DNA of 45,973 nucleotides from the NCBI GenBank assembly GCA_958402795.1, contig CATXUX010000030.1:1-45973 (forward strand), in the 5' to 3' direction. The stretch is from an uncultured Lachnospiraceae bacterium. Its GTDB lineage: Bacteria; Bacillota; Clostridia; Lachnospirales; Lachnospiraceae. This document shows positions 22,733 to 29,750 of the stretch, one piece after another (within the stretch, counting starts at the first letter, position 1; each line of letters opens with the position of its first letter). The notes under the pieces were generated by a model. It was given only the letters and a program-made list of their open reading frames with translations. It was not told the DNA's origin and searched no databases. A program made the translations under genes and the position numbers.

Positions 22733-24634
22733 TCAGTTTACATACTGAAGAATCAGATCCCACACGCTGCTGTTATTCCAGCCAAGCCGCCATTCCGCAA
22801 CACCTGCGATCTCCTCGCTTTGGATCAGCTTGAGTTTTTCTTCCAGCGAGGTATTATCCTCCAGCCAGATTTTATACGTGCCTTCTTCTGCCTGCCACTC
22901 TGCATAGTACTGCTTCAGTGTATCGTCCCAGATAAGCTCTGCACCTGCCGCCTGCACAGTTTCCGATGCCTCATCCATACCAAGCGCCGTGCTTGTAACG
23001 TTCATCGGATATGCCGCTGCATCCGTGCCTTCCTGCGCTGCCAGTTCCTCTTCTGTCTTTGGTGTCTCAAGCCACAGCCTCGTAAAAAGGGAAACTGCCG
23101 CAACAAGCTTATCCTTCGGGACACTTTCCAGTGCCGCTTCGATCCCGTCTTTTACATAATTATAAGACGAAACGGAACCTGCCTCATACGATCCTTCCGT
23201 ATGTTCATCATAACACATAATAATAATATAATCCGCCATGACTCCCTGTTCTTCCAGATCATAATGCTGATTATAGGACATCGGGACATAATTGTCGATG
23301 GAAAAAACAAGTCCGTTCTGCCTGCACTTCACAGACAGTTCTCTCACAAACTGAATATAATGCTCTCCACATTCCTCGGAAATCAGCTCAAAGTCCAGAT
23401 TGATTCCGTCAATCCCGCTCTGCAGTGCCGCGCCGATCACCTGATTGATCAGGTTCTCCCGTTTTGACGTATAGCTGAGCACTGCATAGGTCTCATCATA
23501 ACTATTGATCCCTCCATGGAAATCCCGCAAGGTTGCCCAGACGTCCAGATTTGACTGGTGCGCATAGTTCACATATTCAGAACTGGCAATTGACGTCAGA
23601 TTTCCGTCCGTGTCCGCAATGGTAAACCAGGTAGGCGCGATGGTAGTCAGTCCTTTCGTGTCTGCAATCGTTTCCAGAATATAAGAGTTTGCATCGGAAT
23701 TTTCTACATTGTGCCATGCCATATTGACCTTGTAATTCACCGATATATTGGTATACTGTGGTTCTTCAAACTCTCTGGATGTAATCTCTGTCTGGATTTT
23801 CCGAAGTGTACTCGTCTTAATATATCCGATAAATCCATCTTCCGTCGCTACCTTCTGCCAATCGTCCTCGTCCTCAAGTACCGTGACCTTGTCCGACTTC
23901 TCCACATCTGTTAAAATGGGACTTTTCACGCCTCCCAGACGCCGGATCTGCGTATCCTTTTTAACCTCCGCAGTCCTGACTTCTCCCCATGTAGAGGTAA
24001 TCGACACCCGGTTCGGGTTTTCATATACGTTATAATCAATATTGCTGTACTTCTGGATAAATGGAAGTGCAATATACGCGGTTCTTCCTTCTGTTTTCAG
24101 GATTGTATAATTCTCACTTTTTCTCTCCGTAACCTCTGTATAGTCCTTGCTCCCTACCTGGACAGATACATTTCCATTCGGTAAGGTATAGAGCATGATA
24201 CTTTCATTCGGATCCCAGTAGAAGCGCTCGTTGATATAATCTCTCACGACAGAATACTCAATGTACGCCTCTCCGTCTATCAGCTTGCCCACAGCAGTTC
24301 CGTCTTCGTTCTGAATCACACTGTTGTCTGCAATGACCGCCAGATCATTCTCCTGCGTTACCCCAAAATATTCTTTCAAATCCGCCCTCTCATCTGATGA
24401 GCCGTATTTACGCCATAAAATAAATCCTGCAATCACCGCAAACAGCGCCGCGATCACAACAAACATCTTGATCAGAAGATTCCTTCTTCGTCTTCTCGCC
24501 CTGCTGTACCGCTTTCGAGGCTGCGGTCTGCGCGTTCCATTCTGTGGTCTGTTTCCGGAGCTGCCCGGACCTTTTCTTTTTGATCCCGCGTCTGATCTTC
24601 TCCTGACCTGATTCTGTCTTTCTCTTTCGTCCAT
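22733..24634 (-). CDS. GH18-family membrane-anchored glycosidase with SH3-like domain
   Basis: The 633-residue product has a strongly basic N-terminus (RKRYSRARRRRRN), one membrane helix (residues about 53-70), a beta-rich domain resembling a copper-amine-oxidase-type repeat (DGEAYIEYSVVRDYINERFY), an SH3-like stretch (DKVTVLEDEDDWQKV, DGFIGYI) and a GH18 catalytic domain. The active-site motif reads DGINLDFE, with the acid Glu416; the normal first Asp is kept while the middle Asp is Asn. Family members include spore cortex-lytic SleL/YaaH and YdhD. It is therefore probably an N-acetylglucosaminidase acting on spore or wall glycan outside the membrane. Its neighbour CwlD supports a cortex role. 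The Asn in the motif is common in this subfamily and need not stop activity. Confidence 0.85.
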   Translation of the reverse strand: MDERERQNQVRRRSDAGSKRKGPGSSGNRPQNGTRRPQPRKRYSRARRRRRNLLIKMFVVIAALFAVIAGFILWRKYGSSDERADLKEYFGVTQENDLAVIADNSVIQNEDGTAVGKLIDGEAYIEYSVVRDYINERFYWDPNESIMLYTLPNGNVSVQVGSKDYTEVTERKSENYTILKTEGRTAYIALPFIQKYSNIDYNVYENPNRVSITSTWGEVRTAEVKKDTQIRRLGGVKSPILTDVEKSDKVTVLEDEDDWQKVATEDGFIGYIKTSTLRKIQTEITSREFEEPQYTNISVNYKVNMAWHNVENSDANSYILETIADTKGLTTIAPTWFTIADTDGNLTSIASSEYVNYAHQSNLDVWATLRDFHGGINSYDETYAVLSYTSKRENLINQVIGAALQSGIDGINLDFELISEECGEHYIQFVRELSVKCRQNGLVFSIDNYVPMSYNQHYDLEEQGVMADYIIIMCYDEHTEGSYEAGSVSSYNYVKDGIEAALESVPKDKLVAAVSLFTRLWLETPKTEEELAAQEGTDAAAYPMNVTSTALGMDEASETVQAAGAELIWDDTLKQYYAEWQAEEGTYKIWLEDNTSLEEKLKLIQSEEIAGVAEWRLGWNNSSVWDLILQYVN

Positions 24635-24712
24635 TCCGCACCTCCTGTTATTCAGACCTCTGATTTCGTAATAATCATTATATCATACTCTGTTGTCTGA
24701 AATAAAGGGGAT

Positions 24713-24949
24713 TTACACCGGTTTACGCTCTTTTTTCTTATTTATGTTTACAAAAGAAAGTGATTCTACTCTTCCTGCAGAATTCATTTCATAATCCCGC
24801 ATGTAACTTCCGTCTTCCTTCGCCATCATTTTCCTCACGACCTGCATCGGACTTGCATAATCTCCGTCAATCAGAATGCAGACTCCTTTTTTCTCGTAGC
24901 ACTCGAGCTCTGAGTATAAATTACTGTAGTTTGTTTTTCCCTTTGTCAT
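24713..24949 (-). CDS. Small conserved protein of unknown function
   Basis: The frame from ATG 24949 gives 78 residues, MTKGKTNYSNLYSELECYEK and onward, with a central CILIDGDYASPMQVVRKMMA segment and a basic tail. No signal, no membrane helix and no recognised domain are present. AGAGGAG lies eight bases before this ATG, which is why I do not use the upstream ATG at 25024. It resembles small Lachnospiraceae proteins of similar length whose role is unknown. The neighbours (GH18 gene downstream, mecA divergent) give no clue. Confidence 0.6.
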   Translation of the reverse strand: MTKGKTNYSNLYSELECYEKKGVCILIDGDYASPMQVVRKMMAKEDGSYMRDYEMNSAGRVESLSFVNINKKKERKPV

Positions 24950-25321
24950 CTGTCCCGCTCCTCTCATCTGTCGGTTCTGATAGATATGATTCCGCACAGT
25001 CCGGTGTTCGGAGGTATGTGACATGCCGCCCGGCTATACAGACTGAAGATAATACGAACCATACAGTGAATATTCTTTCTCCATTGAAATTGTTCCTGAA
25101 TCCTCCCTGGAACCAGATCTTTGAAATCTTTAGAATTATTTTGAATCTTTCCTGATCATACTGCTGTATTCTGCTGCCCTCCTTTCGAATACTGATTTAC
25201 CTATCCGGAAATACTATCTTCTGTAACTGCATTATAGGGACGTCCGTTTGAGATTTCAATGTGTTTATTGTTCATAACCTGCAGGAATTTGTCGATAGTT
25301 TTGTTGATAACTTTTTTTTGC
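24950..25321. other. Gene-free gap between the small protein and mecA
   Basis: About 370 bp hold no convincing gene. The left part is the leader region of the small minus-strand protein. The rest is AT-rich and ends in the mecA promoter. A CTGCTG-rich stretch near 25160 and a GTCGATAG sequence near 25294 are not strong enough to call. Confidence 0.6.
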
Positions 25322-25350
25322 TTTACATAAGAGTTTTTTTTGTATATACT
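25322..25350 (+). promoter_or_regulatory. mecA: mecA promoter
   Basis: TTTACA (25322-25327) and TATACT (25345-25350) are separated by 17 bp, 40 bp upstream of the mecA ATG. The spacer contains a run of eight T. Confidence 0.7.
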
Positions 25351-25390
25351 AGCAATGAGACGTTATAACAGATTATAAGGATGTGATCAT

Positions 25391-26104
25391 ATGAAAATCG
25401 AAAAGCTGAATGACAATCAAATCCGCTGTACACTGACACATGCTGATTTGGCTGCCCGGCATCTGAAATTAAGCGAACTGGCATATGGTACCGAAAAAGC
25501 GAAGTCTCTGTTCCGTGATATGATGGAGCAGGCGTCTTTTGATTTTGGTTTTGAGGCTGATAATATTCCCCTGATGATTGAAGCTGTCCCGGTTTCATCT
25601 GACACGATCGTGCTTATTATCACGAAAGTCGAAGATCCGGAAGAACTGGATACCAGATTTTCCAAGTTTACTTCCGCAGGGGACGGCGGCACAGATCCGT
25701 ACGAAACGTTCAGTAAACTGGAGGGTGCTGATGACCTTCTGGATCTGCTGGATAAAGTAAAGAGCGCCGCTGCGGATGTTTCTCCTTCCACCGAGAAAGC
25801 ATCTGATTCTCCGGACGTCAGACTGTATTCTTTTGAGAACATTGACAGTGTGATTCGAATGGCCCGGCTGATGGACACCCTCTATCAGGGCGCGAACACG
25901 TTATACCGCGATCCATCGAACGGCGTTTATGTCCTCGCTCTGACACGCTCCGATTATACTGACAACAGCTTCAGTAAAATATGCAACATGCTCTCCGAGT
26001 ATGGTTCGCCGGAGAAAACAGCGCCGGAAGTCCTTGCATTTCTGGAAGAACATTGTGAAACGATTGTTTCGGCAGATGCGATCCACCGGCTTGCCCGGCT
26101 TTAA
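25391..26104 (+). CDS. mecA: Adaptor protein MecA
   Basis: The 237-residue product starts MKIEKLNDNQIRCTLTHADL, the typical MecA N-terminus that binds substrates, followed by ELAYGTEKAKSLFRDMMEQA. An acidic/Ser linker follows (about residues 100-145). The C-terminal domain (LYSFENIDSVIRMARLMDTL, SNGVYVLALTRSDY, FLEEHCETIVSADAIHRLAR) binds ClpC. MecA directs proteins to the ClpCP protease and, in Bacillus, represses competence and Spo0A. The ATG follows AAGGATGTGATCAT. It is one of the few plus-strand genes here, with its own promoter and a double-hairpin terminator. The C-terminal domain is intact, so ClpC activation should be possible. Confidence 0.92.
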   Translation: MKIEKLNDNQIRCTLTHADLAARHLKLSELAYGTEKAKSLFRDMMEQASFDFGFEADNIPLMIEAVPVSSDTIVLIITKVEDPEELDTRFSKFTSAGDGGTDPYETFSKLEGADDLLDLLDKVKSAAADVSPSTEKASDSPDVRLYSFENIDSVIRMARLMDTLYQGANTLYRDPSNGVYVLALTRSDYTDNSFSKICNMLSEYGSPEKTAPEVLAFLEEHCETIVSADAIHRLARL

Positions 26105-26112
26105 AAGAAAAG

Positions 26113-26168
26113 AAAACCACTGTTGCAGACACCTTGCCCGGCAAGGTCATCATCCCAACAGTGGTTTT
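26113..26168 (+). terminator. mecA terminator with nested hairpin
   Basis: An outer 13-bp stem (26113-26125 with 26156-26168) encloses a second stem ACCTTGC/GCAAGGT (26131-26147) and ends in a T run. The mirrored A-rich left side could also stop the convergent DUF1858 gene. Confidence 0.85.
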
Positions 26169-26197
26169 TTGATTATATAACTCTATAGAAGAAACTC

Positions 26198-26422
26198 TTA
26201 CATCGCAGCGGTCTTGCCCTCTGCCGCCTTGATCTCTGCATTGATCTTCTCAACAAGCAGATCTGCATCTACGCCATGAACCATAGCCGCCTCTTCCAGG
26301 GACTCCATCTGTGCTGACGGGCATCCCAGACAATGCATCCCAATCTCCATAAGAATATAAGCAGCGTTCGGATATACATTCATCAGTTCGCCGATTGTTG
26401 TACTCTTTGTAACCTGTGGCAT
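26198..26422 (-). CDS. DUF1858 small CxxC protein
   Basis: The 74-residue product matches the DUF1858 family (IGELMNVYPNAAYILMEIGM followed by HCLGCPSAQMESLEEAAMVH). The CxxC pair (CLGC) is conserved and may bind metal or work in redox; members are often linked to hybrid-cluster or ScdA/RIC-type iron-sulfur repair proteins. No such partner is in the window. The ATG follows AAAGGAGGG with good spacing. It is convergent with mecA. The long gap upstream (to 27016) leaves room for its promoter and holds unusual DnaA-box sequences. Confidence 0.85.
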   Translation of the reverse strand: MPQVTKSTTIGELMNVYPNAAYILMEIGMHCLGCPSAQMESLEEAAMVHGVDADLLVEKINAEIKAAEGKTAAM

Positions 26423-26954
26423 TTTATCACCCTCCTTTTGTTCGTGTTTTCTTATTATAATCCCTTATCGCAAATTTATCAACTCCCACCAATGTAAATT
26501 TTCTATAAACCGCCGGACACAGATTTCTTATTTTTCTGAATTATCTAATCAATTTTATCCACTTTTAGACTTTTCAAAAGTCAATATCTCCTCTGTTTTT
26601 TTTCGACAAATTTCGAATTTCATGATAACTTACAAAACATATATTCTTTTTTAGCGGGAAGTAATCCACAAAAAACAGGTGTTTTGGTGTGGATAATGTG
26701 AATAACTTTTGAGAAATCTACTTTTTTCCACGTTTTTTCCGGTTTCGAATGTGGATAAGTGGAAAAACCTTTTTGACACACTTTCGACATTTTTTAACAA
26801 ATTTGTGCATTCTGCCAATCTGCCGTTTTTGAGTTTGTCGTTTTCTGTCATAATCCCTGACTTTCTATTTCCTCTAATTTCAGTAAATTAAAACATTTGG
26901 TGCAGACCATGCTGAAAACTGACATATTCTGAAAAAATGTGTATAACAGAAAAA
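26423..26954. promoter_or_regulatory. AT-rich gene-free region with DnaA-box and Spo0A-box cluster
   Basis: No gene is seen here. Perfect DnaA boxes (TGTGGATAA) lie at 26688-26696 and 26750-26758. One-mismatch boxes lie at 26555-26563, 26662-26670, 26697-26705 (immediately after the first perfect box) and 26938-26946. Spo0A-box cores (TTCGACA) lie at 26602-26608 and 26783-26789. The stretch is rich in A/T tracts. It looks like the flank of a chromosome origin, but no dnaA, dnaN or rpmH is present and the genes on both sides run minus, so a true oriC is unlikely. A DnaA-titration or regulatory locus, or an old origin copy, is possible. Confidence 0.55.
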
Positions 26955-26994
26955 AAGATATGTGAAAATCTTTGTCCTGATTTTCACATATCTT
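26955..26994 (-). terminator. Terminator of the NlpC/P60 gene
   Basis: A perfect 16-bp stem (26955-26970 with 26979-26994) with an 8-nt loop is followed on the minus strand by seven T. It lies 23 bp after the stop of the hydrolase. Confidence 0.9.
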
Positions 26995-27016
26995 CTGATT
27001 TATCCCGATAGTTTGT

Positions 27017-28183
27017 CTACAAAACCCTGCGCACCGTTATGATCGGTGCATAGGTGGCGCTGCAGATTCCAATCCCGTCTGCTTCATTCATTGCGTTTAC
27101 GATTGTTCCGTCTCCCATATAAAGACCTACATGTCCATCATACAAGATCAGATCACCCGGCTGTGCCTCTTCGTAGCTCACCTCGTATCCGGCATTTTCC
27201 ATGTCCCATGTCGTGCGGGGAAGACTGATTCCAAAATATGCATAAACAGACTGTACGAATCCGGAACAGTCTGCACCCTCTGTCAGACTCGTCCCGCCCC
27301 ATACATACGGATTCCCGATAAACTGGCACGCATAGTCAATCACTGCCTGCCCGGTAATCCCGCTCTGAACGGATGCGGCTTCCTGCACCTGCTGCGTTTC
27401 CTGGTCATTTCCGGTATCCTGCGCCTCCTGCAAGGTACTTTCTTCTGCTGCAGCCGGCGTCTCTGTCTGCTCCGTCGATTGTTCTGCCTGACTTTGAGCC
27501 GCGAGACGCTGCTCTTCCTCTTCGCGCGTCTCACCGTAAGCATACTCCGTACTCACCTCAACCCAGTCGCCGCTCACCCAGCCTGATACTCCATGCACAT
27601 CTACCGGATACCAGCCTCCGGCTTCTTCACCCGTAACCGGATATACTTCATCTGCCATGATCTGTGTCAGTATCTCCGTGTCAGTTCCCTGCCCACTTCT
27701 GACATTTAACACATCTGCCGTAACTCTTGCCTTTTCCGCGCCATATTCAGAATCCCGCTTCCGCGCCTCTTCCCCGGTGTATAAAGCAGCAGCCGGCACA
27801 TATCCGGTTACATTTCCTGACTGGATCTTCGTCCAGTCTCCGTCATACTCCAGGACGGTAACCGCTGAATCCCCGTACAGTTTGCCGATCCATTCACTTG
27901 TATCATCCGGAGCGCTTCTAATATAAGTATAATCACTTGTATTAGAAAACGCCCGGTTTAAATACTCGCCCTCTTCCGATGGTACTATATACAACTCAAT
28001 ATTGTCCCTGACATTCGATTCAAGACTTTCTGTTAGTACCGATTCGATTCCTGCAACCGGCAGGGGTGTAACCGCCTCTTCTGAATCATCTGACGCCCGC
28101 GCCGTAATCGCACTCCCCGGAATCATGATTGCCCCCGTAAGCGCGGACACAATCAATTTCTGCCTTATGTGTATTGAATTCAT
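27017..28183 (-). CDS. Secreted SH3/NlpC-P60 peptidoglycan hydrolase
   Basis: The 388-residue product has a signal peptide (basic start, SALTGAIMIPGSAITARA). Two SH3 domains follow (TYIRSAPDDTSEWIGKLYGD; VLNVRSGQGTDTEILTQIMA), then a Gln/Glu/Thr-rich linker (about residues 215-270) and a C-terminal NlpC/P60 domain. Catalytic Cys306 lies in GADCSGFVQ and His351 in DGHVGLYMG. The third polar position, often His, is Asn363 (TIVNAMN), which many family members tolerate. Such enzymes cut peptide cross-links of peptidoglycan (gamma-D-Glu-meso-DAP). Similar SH3-NlpC proteins are major secreted hydrolases in gut Clostridia. AGGAGG precedes the ATG. It has a strong terminator and no operon partner. 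Confidence 0.9.
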   Translation of the reverse strand: MNSIHIRQKLIVSALTGAIMIPGSAITARASDDSEEAVTPLPVAGIESVLTESLESNVRDNIELYIVPSEEGEYLNRAFSNTSDYTYIRSAPDDTSEWIGKLYGDSAVTVLEYDGDWTKIQSGNVTGYVPAAALYTGEEARKRDSEYGAEKARVTADVLNVRSGQGTDTEILTQIMADEVYPVTGEEAGGWYPVDVHGVSGWVSGDWVEVSTEYAYGETREEEEQRLAAQSQAEQSTEQTETPAAAEESTLQEAQDTGNDQETQQVQEAASVQSGITGQAVIDYACQFIGNPYVWGGTSLTEGADCSGFVQSVYAYFGISLPRTTWDMENAGYEVSYEEAQPGDLILYDGHVGLYMGDGTIVNAMNEADGIGICSATYAPIITVRRVL

Positions 28184-28389
28184 ATAAAACCTCCTTACTA
28201 TTTCTGTCTTTATCTTTTGTAGGAAGTTCTAAATGTTACACAATTGTTAATTTTGTTACGCGATTATTATATCAACTGCATATCGCCGTGTCAATGCATT
28301 TCATACTTTTTTCATTTTTTTCGTGCGACAGCACCTGCCATGTTTTTTGCTCTCTCTTTTTTGATCATGTCTATATGAAAAACGAAAAA

Positions 28390-28426
28390 GCAGGGTTCTG
28401 CCGGTCTTACTCTGGCAGAACCCTGC
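28390..28426 (-). terminator. Terminator of the rubrerythrin locus
   Basis: GCAGGGTTCTGCC (28390-28402) pairs perfectly with GGCAGAACCCTGC (28414-28426), then TTTTTCGTTTTT on the minus strand. It lies about 40 bp after the diiron-domain stop. The opposite orientation lacks the T run. Confidence 0.9.
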
Positions 28427-28465
28427 GGATATATCATTGTGCTTTCTTTTTTAATTCCGGATGAA

Positions 28466-28837
28466 TTAGCCGAAGTATCTCTTCAAAAGTCCTTCGAATG
28501 CGCGTCCGTGTCTTGCCTCGTCTCTTGCCATCTCATGAACGGTGTCATGGATCGCATCCAGGTTCAGAGCTTTTGCTCTCTTTGCAAGATCAAACTTACC
28601 TGCAGTAGCGCCGTTCTCAGCCTCTACCCGCATCTCAAGGTTCTTCTTGGTGCTGTCTGTTACAACTTCGCCAAGCAGCTCTGCAAATTTTGCTGCATGC
28701 TCTGCCTCTTCATAAGCAGCCTTCTCCCAGTACAGGCCGATCTCCGGATATCCTTCTCTGTGAGCAACTCTTGCCATTGCAAGATACATACCTACTTCAG
28801 AACACTCTCCTTCGAAGTTTGCTCTCAGGTCCTCCAT
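28466..28837 (-). CDS. rbr: Rubrerythrin diiron domain, detached from its rubredoxin domain
   Basis: The 123-residue frame is the ferritin-like diiron domain of a rubrerythrin: FEGECSEVGMYLAMARVAHR, YEEAEHAAKFAELLGE, ETR-type Glu residues and DEARHGRAFEGLLKRYFG. Together with the rubredoxin modules it would reduce peroxide using electrons from NADH. In clostridial reverse rubrerythrins the rubredoxin domain comes first and the two are one chain. Here a TGA interrupts the joint, where the family has Trp (NERE-stop-AAEHVVGVAQGAPEDI). The in-frame ATG at 28837 has GAGG five bases upstream, so separate translation by reinitiation is plausible. All visible iron-ligand Glu and His residues are kept. 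Confidence 0.8.
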   Translation of the reverse strand: MEDLRANFEGECSEVGMYLAMARVAHREGYPEIGLYWEKAAYEEAEHAAKFAELLGEVVTDSTKKNLEMRVEAENGATAGKFDLAKRAKALNLDAIHDTVHEMARDEARHGRAFEGLLKRYFG

Positions 28838-28885
28838 AATATCCTCAGGAGCTCCCTGTGCAACACCTACAACATGCTCTGCTGC

Positions 28886-29011
28886 TCATTCTCTCTCGTT
28901 ATCTTTTACTTCCTTGAACTTCTCCGGTCCTACATGGCACTGCGGACATTCTGCCGGCGGGTTCTCTCCCTCATAAACATAACCACATACTGTACATACA
29001 AATTTTTTCAT
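28886..29011 (-). CDS. Rubredoxin-like module, second copy
   Basis: A 41-residue frame identical to the copy upstream: MKKFVCTVCGYVYEGENPPA then ECPQCHVGPEKF, with both CxxC pairs (CTVC, CPQC) that hold a Fe(SCys)4 centre. It ends in TGA at 28886-28888, where rubrerythrin normally continues with Trp. Its ATG overlaps region with the stop of copy 1 (an earlier in-frame ATG forms ATGA), allowing coupled translation. The ribosome site is weaker than that of copy 1. Confidence 0.7.
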   Translation of the reverse strand: MKKFVCTVCGYVYEGENPPAECPQCHVGPEKFKEVKDNERE

Positions 29012-29148
29012 GATTTTCATTCTCTCTCGTTATCTTTTACTTCCTTGAACTTCTCCGGTCCTACATGGCACTGCGGACATTCTGCCGGCGGGTTCTCTCC
29101 CTCATAAACATAACCACATACTGTACATACAAATTTTTTCATGATTTT
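28887..29148. repeat. Exact 131-bp tandem duplication
   Basis: 28887-29017 and 29018-29148 are identical base for base over 131 bp, with seven more bases shared at the end. Each copy holds a complete rubredoxin frame. The short sequence GAGAATG occurs at both original ends, so slippage or unequal exchange at microhomology explains the duplication. Perfect identity means it is recent or kept by conversion. Confidence 0.95.
29017..29142 (-). CDS. Rubredoxin-like module, first copy
   Basis: A 41-residue protein with two CxxC motifs (residues 6-9 and 22-25) that should bind one iron as in rubredoxin. AAAAGGAG lies about ten bases before the ATG, so this is the main entry for ribosomes. The stop TGA at 29017-29019 is created at the duplication junction. 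It lies 31 bp downstream of the fur-type regulator, so it belongs to the same transcript. It is the N-terminal module of a reverse rubrerythrin and could serve as free electron carrier. Confidence 0.75.
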   Translation of the reverse strand: MKKFVCTVCGYVYEGENPPAECPQCHVGPEKFKEVKDNERE

Positions 29149-29173
29149 CATTCTCCTTTTCTAAGATCTTCTG

Positions 29174-29569
29174 CTACGGTCTCTTGATGCATCTGCTGCA
29201 TTTGCCGTAAAACATTGTATTGCTGGATTCGATAATACCGTCGAAGTTCTCTGCCGCAGTCTTGTTGATCTGCTCAATCTCCTTCATATCCAGGTCTAGA
29301 TCAAGAATCCGCCTGCACGTTGTGCAGTAAAAAAGATTGTGTGGCCAAACGCGTCCATCAAATCTGTCGCGGCCGTCCGGCCCCGTAATCTTGATCGCCT
29401 CTCCGCATTCTGTCAAAACATTCAGGTTGCGGTAAACGGTTCCGAGACTGATGTTCGGAAATTCCTCCCGGACATGCATATAAACCATATCGGCAGTTGG
29501 ATGTTCGTTGGTTTCCGCCAGATAATTCTTGATGGATTCCCGTTGGCGGCTGAACTTATATGTTGTCAA
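29174..29569 (-). CDS. Fur-family regulator, probably PerR
   Basis: From TTG at 29569 the product has 131 residues: a winged helix (ESIKNYLAETNEHPTADMVY, NISLGTVYRNLNVLTECGEA) and a C-terminal metal-binding half with RFDGRVWPHNLFYCTTC and YGKCSRC, two CxxC pairs that form the structural zinc site. The His/Asp pattern fits PerR, a peroxide sensor with iron or manganese, and the next genes code for rubrerythrin, a typical PerR target. AAAGGAGG lies five bases before the TTG. A palindrome overlaps its own promoter start, so it likely represses itself and the rubrerythrin modules until peroxide oxidises it. PerR versus Fur is inferred from context. Confidence 0.87.
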   Translation of the reverse strand: MTTYKFSRQRESIKNYLAETNEHPTADMVYMHVREEFPNISLGTVYRNLNVLTECGEAIKITGPDGRDRFDGRVWPHNLFYCTTCRRILDLDLDMKEIEQINKTAAENFDGIIESSNTMFYGKCSRCIKRP

Positions 29570-29598
29570 GTAAGCCTCCTTTCGAATCTCAAACAATA

Positions 29599-29615
29599 AT
29601 AGTAACAATTACTAT
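29599..29615. promoter_or_regulatory. PerR/Fur-type operator
   Basis: ATAGTAA-CAA-TTACTAT is a perfect 7-3-7 palindrome lying at the predicted transcription start of the regulator gene. Its A/T-rich inverted form resembles PerR and Fur boxes. It supports autoregulation. Confidence 0.65.
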
Positions 29616-29621
29616 GATTAG

Positions 29622-29650
29622 AATATAGCAGATATCCGATCATATGTCAA
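29622..29650 (-). promoter_or_regulatory. Promoter of the perR/fur-rubrerythrin operon
   Basis: A perfect TTGACA (29645-29650) and TATATT (29622-29627) with 17 bp between them on the minus strand. The start should fall inside the palindrome at 29599-29615. Confidence 0.85.
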
Positions 29651-29670
29651 CACCTTTTTTCAAAAAAAAT

Positions 29671-29699
29671 GGAATGCACCGTTTTTTATCGTGCATCCC
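29671..29699 (-). terminator. Terminator of the spoIIQ-like gene
   Basis: GGAATGCAC (29671-29679) pairs with GTGCATCCC (29691-29699), with one wobble, and eight T follow on the minus strand. It stops the spoIID-spoIIQ transcript about 50 bp after the last stop. Confidence 0.8.
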
Positions 29700-29750
29700 A
29701 CTTTTTTCTGTATGAAAACGCTGTTTTCTGCCAGATCGTATGACAGCTTT

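Noticed and set aside
26423..27016. Active chromosome origin
   Set aside because: DnaA boxes are clustered, but no dnaA, dnaN, rpmH or gyr genes are near and genes on both flanks run on the minus strand, unlike the divergence expected at an origin.
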